Assembly: GCF_023639785.1 (NCBI RefSeq)
Contig: NZ_CP098325.1
Coordinates: forward strand, 1-64,000
Length of the DNA stretch: 64,000 nt
Direction: 5' to 3'
Source of the DNA: Leclercia adecarboxylata
GTDB lineage: Bacteria > Pseudomonadota > Gammaproteobacteria > Enterobacterales > Enterobacteriaceae
The notes beneath the pieces are model-generated. The model saw only the letters and a list, made by a program, of their open reading frames with translations, ran no database searches and was not told the DNA's origin. Both the position numbers and the translations under genes were made by a program. This document shows, piece after piece, positions 11,977 through 21,086 of this stretch (positions within the stretch are counted from its first letter, which is position 1; every line of letters starts with the position of its first letter).

Positions 11977-13209
11977 ATGTATACTGGAAGAAGATATTTT
12001 ATCCTTGCGCTCCTTTTTATCGCATCAATGATAAATTATATAGATCGGGCGGCATTATCTATTCTCGCCCCCTATGTCACGACTGATTTGAATGTTAATA
12101 AAGCTGAGCTGGGTCTGATTTTTAGTAGCTTCGCGATTGGTTATGCGGTGTTCTGTTTTGTCGGCGGCTGGCTGGCTGATAAATATGGACCACGACGCAT
12201 ATTTGCTGGCGCAATGGGGCTATGGTCGCTCTTTGCCGGTTTGACCTGCGCTGCGTTTAATTTTACTTCCCTGTTTTTTATTCGCGTTATTTTTGGCGCG
12301 GCAGAAGGTCCGATGGGGTCGGTGACCAATAAAACCATCGTTAAGTGGTTCCCTGCGCGTGAGCGTGCCAGAGCTGTGGGCGTCTCTTTTTCAGGTAACC
12401 CGATGGGAGGGGCGGTCTCCGCGCCTATCGTCGCCGCCGCTGCGCTGGCGTTTGGCTGGCGCATAACGTTCGTTGGGATGATGGTTATCGGTTTTGCGTG
12501 GGTGGCCATCTGGCTCATCGCCACGAAGGGTAGCGAAGCATCAACAGAGGATACGGTTGAACAGGCCGAGGCGGATACCGCCGGGAACGACCTTCCGAAT
12601 GAAAAGCTCTCGTATTACCTGAAGCAACCGATCATTCTGTTCACCGCGCTGGCTTTTTTTGCCTACAGCTACATTCTGTTCTTTTTTATGACCTGGTTTC
12701 CAAGTTATCTGCTGGATGCGCGTGGGCTGAATATGCGGGATATGAGTATCGCCAACGTGCTGCCCTGGCTGCTCGGTTTTGTCGGCCTGATTTCTGGCGG
12801 ATTTATCTCTGACTATATTTATAAGCTGAACCATAACCTGCTGTTTTCTCGTAAGGTTATCATCGTCACAGGATTGATTATCGCCGCGATATGCATTACC
12901 GCCTCCGCCCTGGTTCACAACCTCTATGGGGCGATTGGGCTGATGTCCGTTGGGATGTTCGCCATGTATGTCACCACATCATGCTACTGGGCTATCGTTC
13001 AGGATACGGTGAAGGGGAATAATGTGGGTGCCGTCAGCGGCTTTATCCACTTCCTCGCCAACCTTGCAGGGGTGTTCGCACCAATGTTAACCGGGTTCAT
13101 TGTGCAAGGAACCGGACAATATTATTCAGCGTTCTATCTTGTCGGTGCGCTGGCCATCGGTTCCGCTATTCTGCTGATGCTGGGAGGCAAAAAGCAGGCA
13201 TCTGCCTGA
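11977..13209 (+). CDS. MFS sugar-acid:proton symporter (ACS family)
   Basis: 410-residue inner-membrane protein with about 12 transmembrane segments, of the anion:cation symporter family that includes ExuT, GudP, DgoT and YdfJ. The N terminus RYFILALLFIASMINYIDRAALSILAP and the loop GWLADKYGPRRIF are typical; the central loop (about 188-205) is acidic. RBS GGAG precedes ATG 11977. Last gene of the island, 94 bases after the LDH2-type gene. It most likely imports the acid sugar degraded by its neighbours. E. coli rspA-rspB-ydfJ-ydfI has the same four protein types in a different order. Confidence 0.87.
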   Translation: MYTGRRYFILALLFIASMINYIDRAALSILAPYVTTDLNVNKAELGLIFSSFAIGYAVFCFVGGWLADKYGPRRIFAGAMGLWSLFAGLTCAAFNFTSLFFIRVIFGAAEGPMGSVTNKTIVKWFPARERARAVGVSFSGNPMGGAVSAPIVAAAALAFGWRITFVGMMVIGFAWVAIWLIATKGSEASTEDTVEQAEADTAGNDLPNEKLSYYLKQPIILFTALAFFAYSYILFFFMTWFPSYLLDARGLNMRDMSIANVLPWLLGFVGLISGGFISDYIYKLNHNLLFSRKVIIVTGLIIAAICITASALVHNLYGAIGLMSVGMFAMYVTTSCYWAIVQDTVKGNNVGAVSGFIHFLANLAGVFAPMLTGFIVQGTGQYYSAFYLVGALAIGSAILLMLGGKKQASA

Positions 13210-13366
13210 CTGTGATGTCTGTGGCGTAATCCCGGCGAGCCTGTACCGCCGGGTGAATAGGGGAGTGAAACCTTGTTTTCTCATCCCCTTTCTCCCTGAC
13301 ACTTTTACTGTTTTTTGAGCGGAATCGCGTTAGCATGAGGAAAGACTCATTCCAACCGGGGATCCC

Positions 13367-14179
13367 ATGGCTATCAAACTCATTGCAATCGATATGGACG
13401 GCACCCTGCTGCTGCCAGACCACACCATCTCTCCTGCCGTTAAAAATGCGATTGCCGCAGCCCGTGCGAAGGGCGTGAATGTTGTGCTGTGCACCGGTCG
13501 TCCGTACGCGGGGGTGCATAACTACCTGAAAGAGCTGCACATGAACGAGCCAGGTGATTACTGCATTACCTATAATGGCGCGCTGGTGCAGAAAGCGGCC
13601 GACGGCAGCACGGTGGCGCAAACGGCGCTGAGCTATGACGATTACCGCTATCTGGAACAACTCTCCCGCGAGGTGGGCTCGCACTTCCACGCGCTCGATC
13701 GCACCACGCTCTACACCGCGAACCGCGACATCAGCTACTACACGGTGCATGAATCCTACGTTGCCACCATCCCGCTGGTGTTCTGCGAAGCGGAGAAAAT
13801 GGATCCCCAAACCCAGTTCCTGAAGGTCATGATGATCGATGAGCCCGCCATTCTCGACCAGGCCATCGCCCGTATTCCGGATGAGGTAAAAGAGAAGTAC
13901 ACGGTGCTGAAAAGTGCGCCGTACTTCCTCGAAATTCTGGATAAACGCGTCAATAAGGGCACTGGCGTGAAGTCGCTGGCCGAAACGCTGGGGATCAAGC
14001 CGGAAGAGATCATGACGCTGGGTGACCAGGAAAACGACATTGCGATGCTGGAATATGCTGGCTTAGGCGTGGCGATGGAGAACGCGATCCCGTCGGTGAA
14101 AGAGGTGGCTAACTTCGTCACCAAATCTAACCTCGAAGACGGTGTGGCCTATGCCATTGAGAAGTTTGTCCTGAATTAA
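13367..14179 (+). CDS. yidA: Sugar phosphatase YidA (HAD, Cof subfamily)
   Basis: 270-residue cytoplasmic Mg2+-dependent phosphatase acting on small phosphosugars. HAD motif I is DMDGTLL (D9, D11), motif II CTGRPYAG, motif III around the Lys in NKGTGVKSLAE, motif IV LGDQENDIAMLEYAG. Length and sequence match E. coli YidA. In E. coli it lies next to dgo, as here; yidB, its E. coli neighbour, is absent from the window and the sugar-acid island occupies that interval. A rho-independent terminator follows at 14204. Confidence 0.97.
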   Translation: MAIKLIAIDMDGTLLLPDHTISPAVKNAIAAARAKGVNVVLCTGRPYAGVHNYLKELHMNEPGDYCITYNGALVQKAADGSTVAQTALSYDDYRYLEQLSREVGSHFHALDRTTLYTANRDISYYTVHESYVATIPLVFCEAEKMDPQTQFLKVMMIDEPAILDQAIARIPDEVKEKYTVLKSAPYFLEILDKRVNKGTGVKSLAETLGIKPEEIMTLGDQENDIAMLEYAGLGVAMENAIPSVKEVANFVTKSNLEDGVAYAIEKFVLN

Positions 14180-14203
14180 AACCCGGTAAATCACGCGTTT
14201 TAT

Positions 14204-14229
14204 AACCCGCACCCGTTGCGGGTTTTTTT
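14204..14229 (+). terminator. Rho-independent terminator of yidA
   Basis: AACCCGC (14204-14210) pairs with GCGGGTT (14218-14224), followed by a run of seven T. It lies 25 bases after the yidA stop. Confidence 0.85.
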
Positions 14230-14289
14230 ATCCCCGCAGGTACCTTTCTTTAACATTCCTTTCACTGATTGTTCTTTTTGTGATCCGGA

Positions 14290-14364
14290 TTGTAGTACAA
14301 CACGGATTGATTGTACTACATTACAACCACGGCATTGACGAACAGCATCACGTTTGTACTGCAA
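14290..14364. promoter_or_regulatory. Three DgoR-type operators before dgoR
   Basis: TTGTAGTACAA (14290-14300), TTGTACTACAT (14311-14321) and TTGTACTGCAA (14354-14364) share the palindrome TTGTASTACAA. The first two are 21 bases apart centre to centre, two helical turns. They occupy the promoter region upstream of dgoR (14430), consistent with autorepression of the dgo operon relieved by D-galactonate, as known for E. coli DgoR. Confidence 0.65.
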
Positions 14365-14429
14365 AATTGAGGCGAAATTCAGCGGTCGCGGTAAAGTAGG
14401 GGCGGACCTACAGAGCACAAGGACTCTCC

Positions 14430-15119
14430 ATGACTCTCAATAAAACCGATCGCATCGTCATCACGCTGGGTACCCAAATCGTGGGTGGAAAGTATGTTCC
14501 CGGGTCGCCGCTGCCCGCAGAGGCAGAGCTGTGCGAGGAGTTTGAAACCTCGCGCAACATCATCCGGGAAGTGTTCCGCTCGCTGATGGCGAAGCGGCTG
14601 ATAGAAATGAAGCGTTACCGCGGCGCCTTTGTCGCCCCGCGTAACCAGTGGAACTACCTCGATACCGACGTCCTGCAGTGGGTACTGGAAAACGACTACG
14701 ACCCGCGGCTCATCGGGGCGATGAGCGAGGTGCGAAACCTGGTCGAGCCCGCGATAGCCCGCTGGGCGGCAGAACGCGCCACCTCAGGCGACCTGGCGCA
14801 GATTGAGTCGGCCCTGAATGACATGATCGCCAACAACCAGGACCGGGATGCCTTTAACGAGGCGGACATCCGCTACCACGAAGCGGTGCTGCAGTCGGTG
14901 CATAACCCGGTGTTACAGCAGCTGAGCGTGGCGATCAGCTCGCTACAGCGAGCAGTATTTGAACGAACCTGGATGGGTGATGAGGCCAACATGCCGAAGA
15001 CGCTCCAGGAACATAAAGCGCTGTTCGATGCGATACGCCATCAGGACAGCGATGCGGCAGAGCAGGCGGCGCTCACCATGATCGCCAGCTCGACACGAAG
15101 GTTGAAGGAAATCACATGA
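14430..15119 (+). CDS. dgoR: D-galactonate operon repressor DgoR
   Basis: 229-residue GntR/FadR-family repressor; length and sequence match E. coli DgoR almost throughout. Winged-helix motif LPAEAELCEEFETSRNIIREVFRSL in the first 60 residues, FCD effector domain after about 90. D-galactonate is the known inducer in E. coli. Its TGA overlaps the dgoK ATG by 4 bases, so the repressor is made from the operon it controls. AAGGA precedes the ATG. Confidence 0.97.
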   Translation: MTLNKTDRIVITLGTQIVGGKYVPGSPLPAEAELCEEFETSRNIIREVFRSLMAKRLIEMKRYRGAFVAPRNQWNYLDTDVLQWVLENDYDPRLIGAMSEVRNLVEPAIARWAAERATSGDLAQIESALNDMIANNQDRDAFNEADIRYHEAVLQSVHNPVLQQLSVAISSLQRAVFERTWMGDEANMPKTLQEHKALFDAIRHQDSDAAEQAALTMIASSTRRLKEIT

Positions 15120-15994
15120 CATCTCGCTACATCGCAATTGACTGGGGATCGACCAATCTGCGCGCCTGGCTGTACCAGGGCGAGCAGTGCCTGGAGAGCA
15201 GGCAATCAGAAGCAGGCGTTACCCGCCTGAACGGTAAATCCCCTGAAGCGGTGTTAGCCGAGGTGACACAAAACTGGCGCGTTGGCGCCACGCCGGTGGT
15301 GATGGCGGGGATGGTCGGCAGCAACGTGGGCTGGAAGGTTGCCCCTTATCTGCCGGTTCCTGCCCATTTCTCTGCCATTGGCGAGCAGTTAACGTCCGTT
15401 GGCGACAATATCTGGATCATTCCAGGGCTGTGTGTCTCCCGCGACGATAACCACAACGTGATGCGCGGCGAAGAGACCCAGCTACTTGGCGCCCGCTCGC
15501 TCTCTCCTTCTTCTGTCTATGTCATGCCCGGTACGCACTGCAAATGGGTGCAGGCAGATACGGAGCAGATCGTTGATTTTCGCACCGTGATGACCGGCGA
15601 ACTGCACCATTTGCTGCTTAAGCACTCGCTGGTGGGTGCCGGTCTGCCGGAGCAGTCAGCCTCGCCGGAGGCATTTGCCGCCGGGCTTGAGCGCGGGATC
15701 GCTTCCCCTGCCATTTTGCCGCAGCTTTTTGAGGTTCGCGCCTCGCACGTGCTGGGAAGCCTCCCGCGCGAGCAGGTGAGCGAATTTTTATCGGGCCTGC
15801 TGATTGGCGCTGAAGTCGCCACCCTGAGCGAGCAGTTCGCGGGGCAACAGGCCATCACCCTCGTCGCGGGTTCATCGCTGACCGCACGCTACCGCCAGGC
15901 GTTCCACGCCATCGGCCGTGACGTGCAGGCGGTGGAGGGCGACACGGCATTTCAGGCAGGAATAAGGAGCATCGCTCATGCAGTGGCAAACTGA
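15116..15994 (+). CDS. dgoK: 2-dehydro-3-deoxygalactonokinase DgoK
   Basis: 292 residues. Phosphorylates 2-keto-3-deoxygalactonate at C6, second step of the De Ley-Doudoroff D-galactonate route. N-terminal ASKHA-type phosphate motif AIDWGSTNLRAWLY and a C-terminal VAGSSLTARYRQA segment. It overlaps dgoR by 4 bases and dgoA by 17 bases. Confidence 0.96.
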   Translation: MTSRYIAIDWGSTNLRAWLYQGEQCLESRQSEAGVTRLNGKSPEAVLAEVTQNWRVGATPVVMAGMVGSNVGWKVAPYLPVPAHFSAIGEQLTSVGDNIWIIPGLCVSRDDNHNVMRGEETQLLGARSLSPSSVYVMPGTHCKWVQADTEQIVDFRTVMTGELHHLLLKHSLVGAGLPEQSASPEAFAAGLERGIASPAILPQLFEVRASHVLGSLPREQVSEFLSGLLIGAEVATLSEQFAGQQAITLVAGSSLTARYRQAFHAIGRDVQAVEGDTAFQAGIRSIAHAVAN

Positions 15995-16595
15995 TCTTCC
16001 CCTTATCGCAATTTTGCGCGGCATCACCCCTGACGAGGCCTTAGCGCACGTCGGGGCGGTGATCGACGCCGGGTTCGACGCGGTGGAAATCCCGCTCAAC
16101 TCTCCTGAGTGGGAGAAAAGCATTCCGATGGTTGTGGACGCATATGGCGAAAGAGCGCTGATTGGCGCTGGCACCGTGCTGAAACCGGAGCAGGTGGATG
16201 AACTGGCGAAGATGGGCTGCCAGCTTATCGTCACCCCCAACATCAACCCCGAGGTGATCCGCCGTGCGGTGGGCTACGGCATGACCGTCTGCCCGGGATG
16301 CGCCACGGCGACAGAAGCCTTTACTGCCCTCGATGCGGGCGCGCAGTCGCTCAAAATATTCCCGTCGTCGGCCTTTGGCCCGGATTACATCAAAGCGCTG
16401 AAGGCGGTATTACCCGCCAGCGTCCCGGTCTTTGCCGTGGGCGGCGTCACGCCGGAAAACCTGGCCCAGTGGATGAAAGCCGGTTGTGTGGGCGCGGGCC
16501 TTGGCAGCGATCTCTATCGTGCCGGGCAGTCCACAGAACGTACCGCGCAGCAGGCGGCAGCATTTGTAAAAGCGTATCGAGAGGCAATGCAATGA
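15978..16595 (+). CDS. dgoA: 2-dehydro-3-deoxy-6-phosphogalactonate aldolase DgoA
   Basis: 205-residue class I KDPG-type aldolase that splits KDPGal into pyruvate and glyceraldehyde 3-phosphate. The family core is visible: [40 protein letters not shown], the Schiff-base Lys in [18 protein letters not shown], and [11 protein letters not shown]. Start overlaps dgoK by 17 bases; the stop overlaps the dgoD ATG (ATGA). Confidence 0.96.
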   Translation: MQWQTDLPLIAILRGITPDEALAHVGAVIDAGFDAVEIPLNSPEWEKSIPMVVDAYGERALIGAGTVLKPEQVDELAKMGCQLIVTPNINPEVIRRAVGYGMTVCPGCATATEAFTALDAGAQSLKIFPSSAFGPDYIKALKAVLPASVPVFAVGGVTPENLAQWMKAGCVGAGLGSDLYRAGQSTERTAQQAAAFVKAYREAMQ

Positions 16596-17740
16596 AAATA
16601 ACCAAACTCACCACCTACCGTTTACCGCCGCGTTGGATGTTCCTGAAAATCGAAACCGATGAAGGCGTGGTTGGCTGGGGCGAGCCGGTAATTGAGGGCC
16701 GCGCCCGCACCGTTGAAGCGGCGGTGCATGAGCTGGGTGAATACCTGATTGGTCAGGATCCGGCGCGCATTAACGACCTGTGGCAGGTGATGTACCGCGC
16801 GGGCTTCTACCGTGGCGGTCCGATCCTGATGAGCGCCATCGCCGGTATCGACCAGGCGCTGTGGGACATCAAAGGCAAGGTGCTGAATGCGCCGGTCTGG
16901 CAGCTGATGGGCGGCCTGGTACGCGACAAGATTAAAGCCTACAGCTGGGTGGGCGGTGACCGTCCGGCAGAGGTGATCGACGGTATCAACAAGCTGCGCG
17001 GTATCGGTTTCGACACCTTCAAGCTCAACGGCTGCGAAGAGATGGGCGTTATCGACAATTCGCGTGCGGTGGATCGGGCGGTGAATACCGTGGCACAAAT
17101 TCGCGAAGCCTTCGGCAATGACATTGAATTTGGTCTCGATTTCCACGGTCGCGTCAGCGCCCCGATGGCAAAAGTGCTGATCAAAGAGCTGGAGCCGTAC
17201 CGTCCGCTGTTTATTGAGGAGCCGGTGCTGGCCGAGCAGGCCGAGTACTACCCGAAACTGGCCGAACAGACCCATATTCCCATCGCGGCGGGTGAACGTA
17301 TGTTCTCGCGCTTCGAGTTCAAACGCGTGCTGGAAGCGGGCGGGATTGCCATCCTGCAGCCGGATCTTTCCCACGCGGGCGGCATCACCGAATGCTACAA
17401 AATTGCCGGGATGGCAGAAGCTTACGATGTGGCGCTGGCGCCGCACTGCCCGCTGGGCCCAATCGCGCTGGCCGCCTGTCTGCACGTGGACTTTGTCTCG
17501 CGCAATGCGGTGTTCCAGGAGCAGAGCATGGGCATTCACTACAACAAGGGCGCGGAGCTGCTCGACTTTGTGAAGAACAAAGAAGATTTCAATATGGAAG
17601 GCGGTTTCTTTAAACCGTTAACGAAGCCGGGCCTTGGCGTGGAAATCGACGAAGCCAAAGTCATTGAGCTGAGTAAAAATGCGCCGGACTGGCGTAATCC
17701 ACTGTGGCGTCATGAGGACGGCAGCGTAGCGGAATGGTGA
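16592..17740 (+). CDS. dgoD: D-galactonate dehydratase DgoD
   Basis: 382-residue enolase-superfamily enzyme converting D-galactonate to 2-keto-3-deoxygalactonate, the first catabolic step. Metal ligands sit in [14 protein letters not shown] and [12 protein letters not shown]; the catalytic His is in [15 protein letters not shown]. Start at 16592 gives the known N terminus [20 protein letters not shown] and the ATGA overlap with dgoA; the same frame stays open upstream to 16298 but that part lies inside dgoA. A second, unrelated-subgroup enolase-fold dehydratase is at 6912-8000. Confidence 0.97.
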   Translation: MKITKLTTYRLPPRWMFLKIETDEGVVGWGEPVIEGRARTVEAAVHELGEYLIGQDPARINDLWQVMYRAGFYRGGPILMSAIAGIDQALWDIKGKVLNAPVWQLMGGLVRDKIKAYSWVGGDRPAEVIDGINKLRGIGFDTFKLNGCEEMGVIDNSRAVDRAVNTVAQIREAFGNDIEFGLDFHGRVSAPMAKVLIKELEPYRPLFIEEPVLAEQAEYYPKLAEQTHIPIAAGERMFSRFEFKRVLEAGGIAILQPDLSHAGGITECYKIAGMAEAYDVALAPHCPLGPIALAACLHVDFVSRNAVFQEQSMGIHYNKGAELLDFVKNKEDFNMEGGFFKPLTKPGLGVEIDEAKVIELSKNAPDWRNPLWRHEDGSVAEW

Positions 17741-17750
17741 TCGCCACTCC

Positions 17751-17780
17751 GTAGGCCCGGTAAGCGCAGCGCCACCGGGC
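17751..17780. repeat. REP-like palindrome
   Basis: GTAGGCCCGGTAAGCGCAGC followed by GCCACCGGGC forms an imperfect hairpin with arms GCCCGGT/ACCGGGC between dgoD and dgoT. Same family as copies near 47325, 49720, 60007 and 62867. Confidence 0.8.
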
Positions 17781-17870
17781 AACAATCTCACAGAAAAAAA
17801 TATAACCCTCTGTAAATTACAGGGCATGGTGAGCGGCTTCGCTATGCCCAAAATCTGGAGACAGATTGCG

Positions 17871-19163
17871 ATGGATATTCCAGTTACTGCTACCAAAACC
17901 GGGCGTCGCCGCTACCTGACGCTGATGATGATCTTTATTACCGTGGTCATCTGCTATGTCGACCGCGCCAACCTGGCCGTGGCATCGGCCCATATTCAGG
18001 AGGAGTTCGGCATTACCAAAGCGGAGATGGGTTACGTCTTCTCGGCGTTCGCCTGGCTCTATACGCTGTGCCAGATCCCGGGCGGCTGGTTCCTCGACCG
18101 CGTCGGCTCGCGCCTGACCTACTTTATCGCTATTTTCGGCTGGTCCGTGGCAACGTTGTTCCAGGGGTTTGCGACCGGCTTAATGTCGCTGATTGGCCTG
18201 CGCGCCATCACCGGGATTTTCGAAGCGCCGGCGTTTCCGACCAACAACCGTATGGTGACCAGCTGGTTCCCGGAACATGAGCGTGCCTCTGCCGTCGGTT
18301 TTTATACCTCCGGCCAGTTTGTCGGCCTGGCGTTCCTGACCCCGCTGCTGATCTGGATCCAGGAGCTGCTGAGCTGGCACTGGGTATTTATCGTTACCGG
18401 TGGGATCGGCATCATCTGGTCGTTTATCTGGATTAAGGTCTACCAGCCGCCGCGCCTGACCAAAAGCATCACTAAAGCCGAGCTGGATTACATCCGCGAC
18501 GGCGGTGGGCTGGTGGATGGCGATGCGCCGGTGAAAAAAGAGGCCCGTCAGCCGCTGACCAAAGCCGACTGGAAGCTGGTGTTCCACCGTAAGCTGGTGG
18601 GCGTGTACCTGGGCCAGTTTGCCGTCACCTCCACGCTGTGGTTCTTCCTCACCTGGTTCCCGAACTACCTGACCCAGGAGAAAGGCATCACCGCGCTGAA
18701 GGCGGGCTTTATGACCACCGTGCCGTTCCTGGCCGCCTTCTTTGGCGTGCTGCTCTCCGGCTGGCTGGCGGATAAACTGGTGAAAAAAGGTTACTCCCTC
18801 GGGGTGGCGCGTAAAACGCCGATCATCTGCGGGCTGCTGATCTCCACCTGTATCATGGGCGCAAACTACACCAACGATCCGGTATGGATTATGACCCTGA
18901 TGGCGGTGGCCTTCTTTGGGAATGGCTTTGCCTCTATTACCTGGTCACTGGTGTCCTCTCTGGCGCCGATGCGTCTGATCGGCCTGACCGGCGGGGTATT
19001 TAACTTCGTGGGCGGCCTGGGCGGGATCACCGTTCCGCTGGTGATTGGCTACCTGGCGCAGGACTACGGTTTCGGCCCGGCGCTGGTCTACATCTCCGCG
19101 GTGGCCCTGATTGGCGCGCTCTCCTACATCCTGCTGGTGGGCGACGTTAAACGGGTAGGCTAA
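17871..19163 (+). CDS. dgoT: D-galactonate transporter DgoT
   Basis: 430-residue inner-membrane MFS symporter (ACS family) that takes up D-galactonate with protons. About 12 transmembrane segments; [22 protein letters not shown] and [12 protein letters not shown] are characteristic. Start chosen at 17871 because [20 protein letters not shown] aligns with E. coli DgoT and a GGAG lies 10 bases upstream; an in-frame ATG at 17826 adds 15 residues that do not belong to the family. Separated from dgoD by 130 bases containing a REP element, so transporter expression may be partly uncoupled from the enzymes. Confidence 0.96.
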   Translation: MDIPVTATKTGRRRYLTLMMIFITVVICYVDRANLAVASAHIQEEFGITKAEMGYVFSAFAWLYTLCQIPGGWFLDRVGSRLTYFIAIFGWSVATLFQGFATGLMSLIGLRAITGIFEAPAFPTNNRMVTSWFPEHERASAVGFYTSGQFVGLAFLTPLLIWIQELLSWHWVFIVTGGIGIIWSFIWIKVYQPPRLTKSITKAELDYIRDGGGLVDGDAPVKKEARQPLTKADWKLVFHRKLVGVYLGQFAVTSTLWFFLTWFPNYLTQEKGITALKAGFMTTVPFLAAFFGVLLSGWLADKLVKKGYSLGVARKTPIICGLLISTCIMGANYTNDPVWIMTLMAVAFFGNGFASITWSLVSSLAPMRLIGLTGGVFNFVGGLGGITVPLVIGYLAQDYGFGPALVYISAVALIGALSYILLVGDVKRVG

Positions 19164-19177
19164 TCTCCCGCAATGCT

Positions 19178-19210
19178 ATACCCTGATGCGACATCCGCGC
19201 ATCAGGGTAT
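19178..19210 (+). promoter_or_regulatory. 13-bp hairpin occluding the yidR ribosome binding site
   Basis: ATACCCTGATGCG (19178-19190) pairs perfectly with CGCATCAGGGTAT (19198-19210) around a 7-base loop. The right arm contains CAGGGTAT, the only Shine-Dalgarno-like sequence ahead of the yidR ATG at 19215. It may terminate dgo mRNA (no good T-run), limit yidR translation, or both. Confidence 0.55.
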
Positions 19211-19214
19211 CCTC

Positions 19215-20441
19215 ATGAAACAAATCACTTTCGCACCCCGCAACCATCAGCTCACCAACACCCGCACCTGGACCGCAGATAGCGCGTGGCTGGCCTTTGA
19301 CGTCCGTCCTTCCGGCGCGTCCTTTACCGGCGAAACCATTGAGCGAGTTAATGTTAAAACCGGCGAGGTCGAGGTGATTTATCGCGCCAGCAACGGCGCG
19401 CATGTGGGCGTTGTTACCGTTCATCCCACGGACGATAAGTATGTCTTTATCCACGGCCCGCAGCACCCCGATGCCCACTGGCAATACGATTTTCACCATC
19501 GTCAGGGGGTGATTGCAGAGCGCGGGCAGGTGAGCAATCTCGATGCGATGGATATCACCGCGCCGTTTACTCCCGGCGCCCTGCGCGGCGGCAGCCATGT
19601 TCATGTCTATAGCCCGGACGGGCAGTTCGTCAGCTTTACCTATAACGACCATGTATTGCACGAGTCCGATCCGACGCTGGATTTACGCAACGTGGGCGTG
19701 GCCGCGCCTTTTGGTCCGGTGACGCCTGCGGGCCACCATCCGCGGGAATATGCCGGAACGCACTGGAGTGTGCTGGTGAGCCGCACCACCCCCGCGCCAC
19801 AGCCGGGCAGCGATGAGATCAACCGCGCCTACGAAGAGGGCTGGGTCGGTAATCACCGCCTGGCTTTTATCGGCGATACCCTTTCCACAAGCGGCGTCAA
19901 AGTGCCGGAGCTGTTTATCGTCGATCTGCCCAAAGACGAGCAGGGCTGGAAGCAGGCGGGCGATTTACCGCTTCAGGGGACAGGGGATCTTATGCCTGCA
20001 CCGCCTGCCGGGGTGATGCAGCGCCGGTTAACCTTTACCCACGGCAACCGCTATCCGGGGTTGGTAAACGTGCCGCGCCACTGGGTGCGCAGCAACCCAC
20101 AGGCGACGCAAATTGCCTTTCTGATGCGGGATGACAAGGGTGTGGTGCAGCTGTGGTTGATTACGCCGGACGGGGGAGAGCTTCGTCAGCTGACGCATAA
20201 CGCCAGCGATATTCAGTCAGCCTTTAACTGGCATCCGGCGGGCCATTCGCTGGGATTTGTGCTGGAGGATCGCATTGCGACCTGTGATGCGGTGTCCGGT
20301 GCGGTGACGTTTTTGACGTCCGATCACGGCAATCCGCCGTCGGGCGATGCGGTGGTTTACTCCCCGGATGGGCACACTATCGCCTGGATGGAAGAGACTG
20401 GCGGTTTCCGGCAGCTGTGGGTAACAGAGACCGGACGTTAA
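19215..20441 (+). CDS. yidR: YidR, predicted beta-propeller protein
   Basis: 408 residues, close to E. coli YidR (415), function unknown. Repeated WD/TolB-like elements (for example VHPTDDKYVFIHGPQ, YSPDGQFVSFTYNDH, WHPAGHSLGFVLEDR, YSPDGHTIAWMEETG) indicate a beta-propeller related to oligogalacturonide lyase-like TolB domains. No signal peptide seen. The start at 19215 (MKQITFAPRNHQLTN) matches the family; the upstream in-frame ATG at 19173 lies in the hairpin. It ends directly against the convergent yidQ gene. Adjacency to dgo is conserved in E. coli. Confidence 0.92.
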   Translation: MKQITFAPRNHQLTNTRTWTADSAWLAFDVRPSGASFTGETIERVNVKTGEVEVIYRASNGAHVGVVTVHPTDDKYVFIHGPQHPDAHWQYDFHHRQGVIAERGQVSNLDAMDITAPFTPGALRGGSHVHVYSPDGQFVSFTYNDHVLHESDPTLDLRNVGVAAPFGPVTPAGHHPREYAGTHWSVLVSRTTPAPQPGSDEINRAYEEGWVGNHRLAFIGDTLSTSGVKVPELFIVDLPKDEQGWKQAGDLPLQGTGDLMPAPPAGVMQRRLTFTHGNRYPGLVNVPRHWVRSNPQATQIAFLMRDDKGVVQLWLITPDGGELRQLTHNASDIQSAFNWHPAGHSLGFVLEDRIATCDAVSGAVTFLTSDHGNPPSGDAVVYSPDGHTIAWMEETGGFRQLWVTETGR

Positions 20442-20774
20442 TCAGCGAGCGGGCATCCCGGCGGGCGGGATCACGGCGTTGGTTGCCAGCGTCTCCTGCT
20501 CGCTCTGCTCCACGCGGGAGCGAACCGAATTATCGGTGCGGAAGAGGTCCCACGGCAGCAGCAGGGTATCAACAACTGCGGTAAACGGCATATCCAGCAC
20601 TACCAGGGATTTGGTCCCCCAGTTGGTGTCGTCATCGGCCAGCATGTTCGCGCTGGCCCGCGTTCCGGGATACGTTCCTTCTTTACCGCCGGTGTGAGAC
20701 ATCACGCTCGAACATCCGCAAAGCACAACCACCGCGCCGAACGTCGTCAGCTTTATCAGAACATTTTTCATCAT
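20442..20774 (-). CDS. yidQ: Lipoprotein YidQ (DUF1375 family)
   Basis: 110 residues with a lipoprotein signal: basic start, hydrophobic stretch and lipobox VVLCGC, lipidated Cys21. The mature part GGKEGTYPGTRASANM...FTAVVDTLLLPWD is the conserved signature of this small envelope lipoprotein family. Ser at +2 predicts outer-membrane sorting by Lol. Its stop codon is adjacent to the yidR stop. Function unknown. Confidence 0.92.
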   Translation of the reverse strand: MMKNVLIKLTTFGAVVVLCGCSSVMSHTGGKEGTYPGTRASANMLADDDTNWGTKSLVVLDMPFTAVVDTLLLPWDLFRTDNSVRSRVEQSEQETLATNAVIPPAGMPAR

Positions 20775-20952
20775 CAGTCAGTCATCATCAATGGCCCGAA
20801 AGAGACCTGCAACGGGGTTTATAACGGGCCATTGTCAAAATGAATAGTTGAAAAGTACCGCTCTGTGGCACCTATCGCATTTTAACCTTACGTGCTGTGG
20901 ACTCAGTCTATTCCAGTACTCGCAAAGTGCAAAAAATTCTCGCAACGACACG

Positions 20953-20980
20953 CTTGAAAAGACCGCAAGCGGACCCATTT
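20953..20980 (+). promoter_or_regulatory. Sigma-32 heat-shock promoter of ibpA
   Basis: CTTGAAAA (-35, from 20953) and CCCATTTT (-10, from 20974) are separated by about 14 bases, matching the sigma-32 consensus CTTGAAA-N11-16-CCCCATNT. The 312-base gap 20775-21086 otherwise holds only yidQ upstream sequence and the ibpA leader. Confidence 0.85.
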
Positions 20981-20986
20981 TAAGAG

Positions 20987-21086
20987 TGTATCAATGAACA
21001 AACGTGCCTGAGGGGCGTTTGTGATACTCCCAGCCTGTCCACGGTGGAAGGCGACAATTCTTGCTGATTTCAGGAGTGTTAACTGT
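20987..21086 (+). promoter_or_regulatory. ROSE-type RNA thermometer in ibpA leader
   Basis: The roughly 100-base leader contains TTGCTGATTTCAGGAGTG (21061-21078), the ROSE hallmark in which a U(U/C)GCU motif pairs with the AGGAG Shine-Dalgarno of ibpA. Upstream, AACGTGCCT...AGGGGCGTTT can form a further hairpin. Start coordinate estimated from the sigma-32 promoter. Melting on heat shock exposes the ribosome binding site. Confidence 0.8.

Noticed and set aside
16298..16591. N-terminal extension of dgoD by 98 residues
   Set aside because: Lies inside dgoA in another frame; the known DgoD N terminus begins at 16592 with an ATGA overlap.
19447..19454. TTATCCAC, a DnaA-box-like octamer
   Set aside because: Single copy inside yidR coding sequence, no cluster or AT-rich unwinding region; not an origin.
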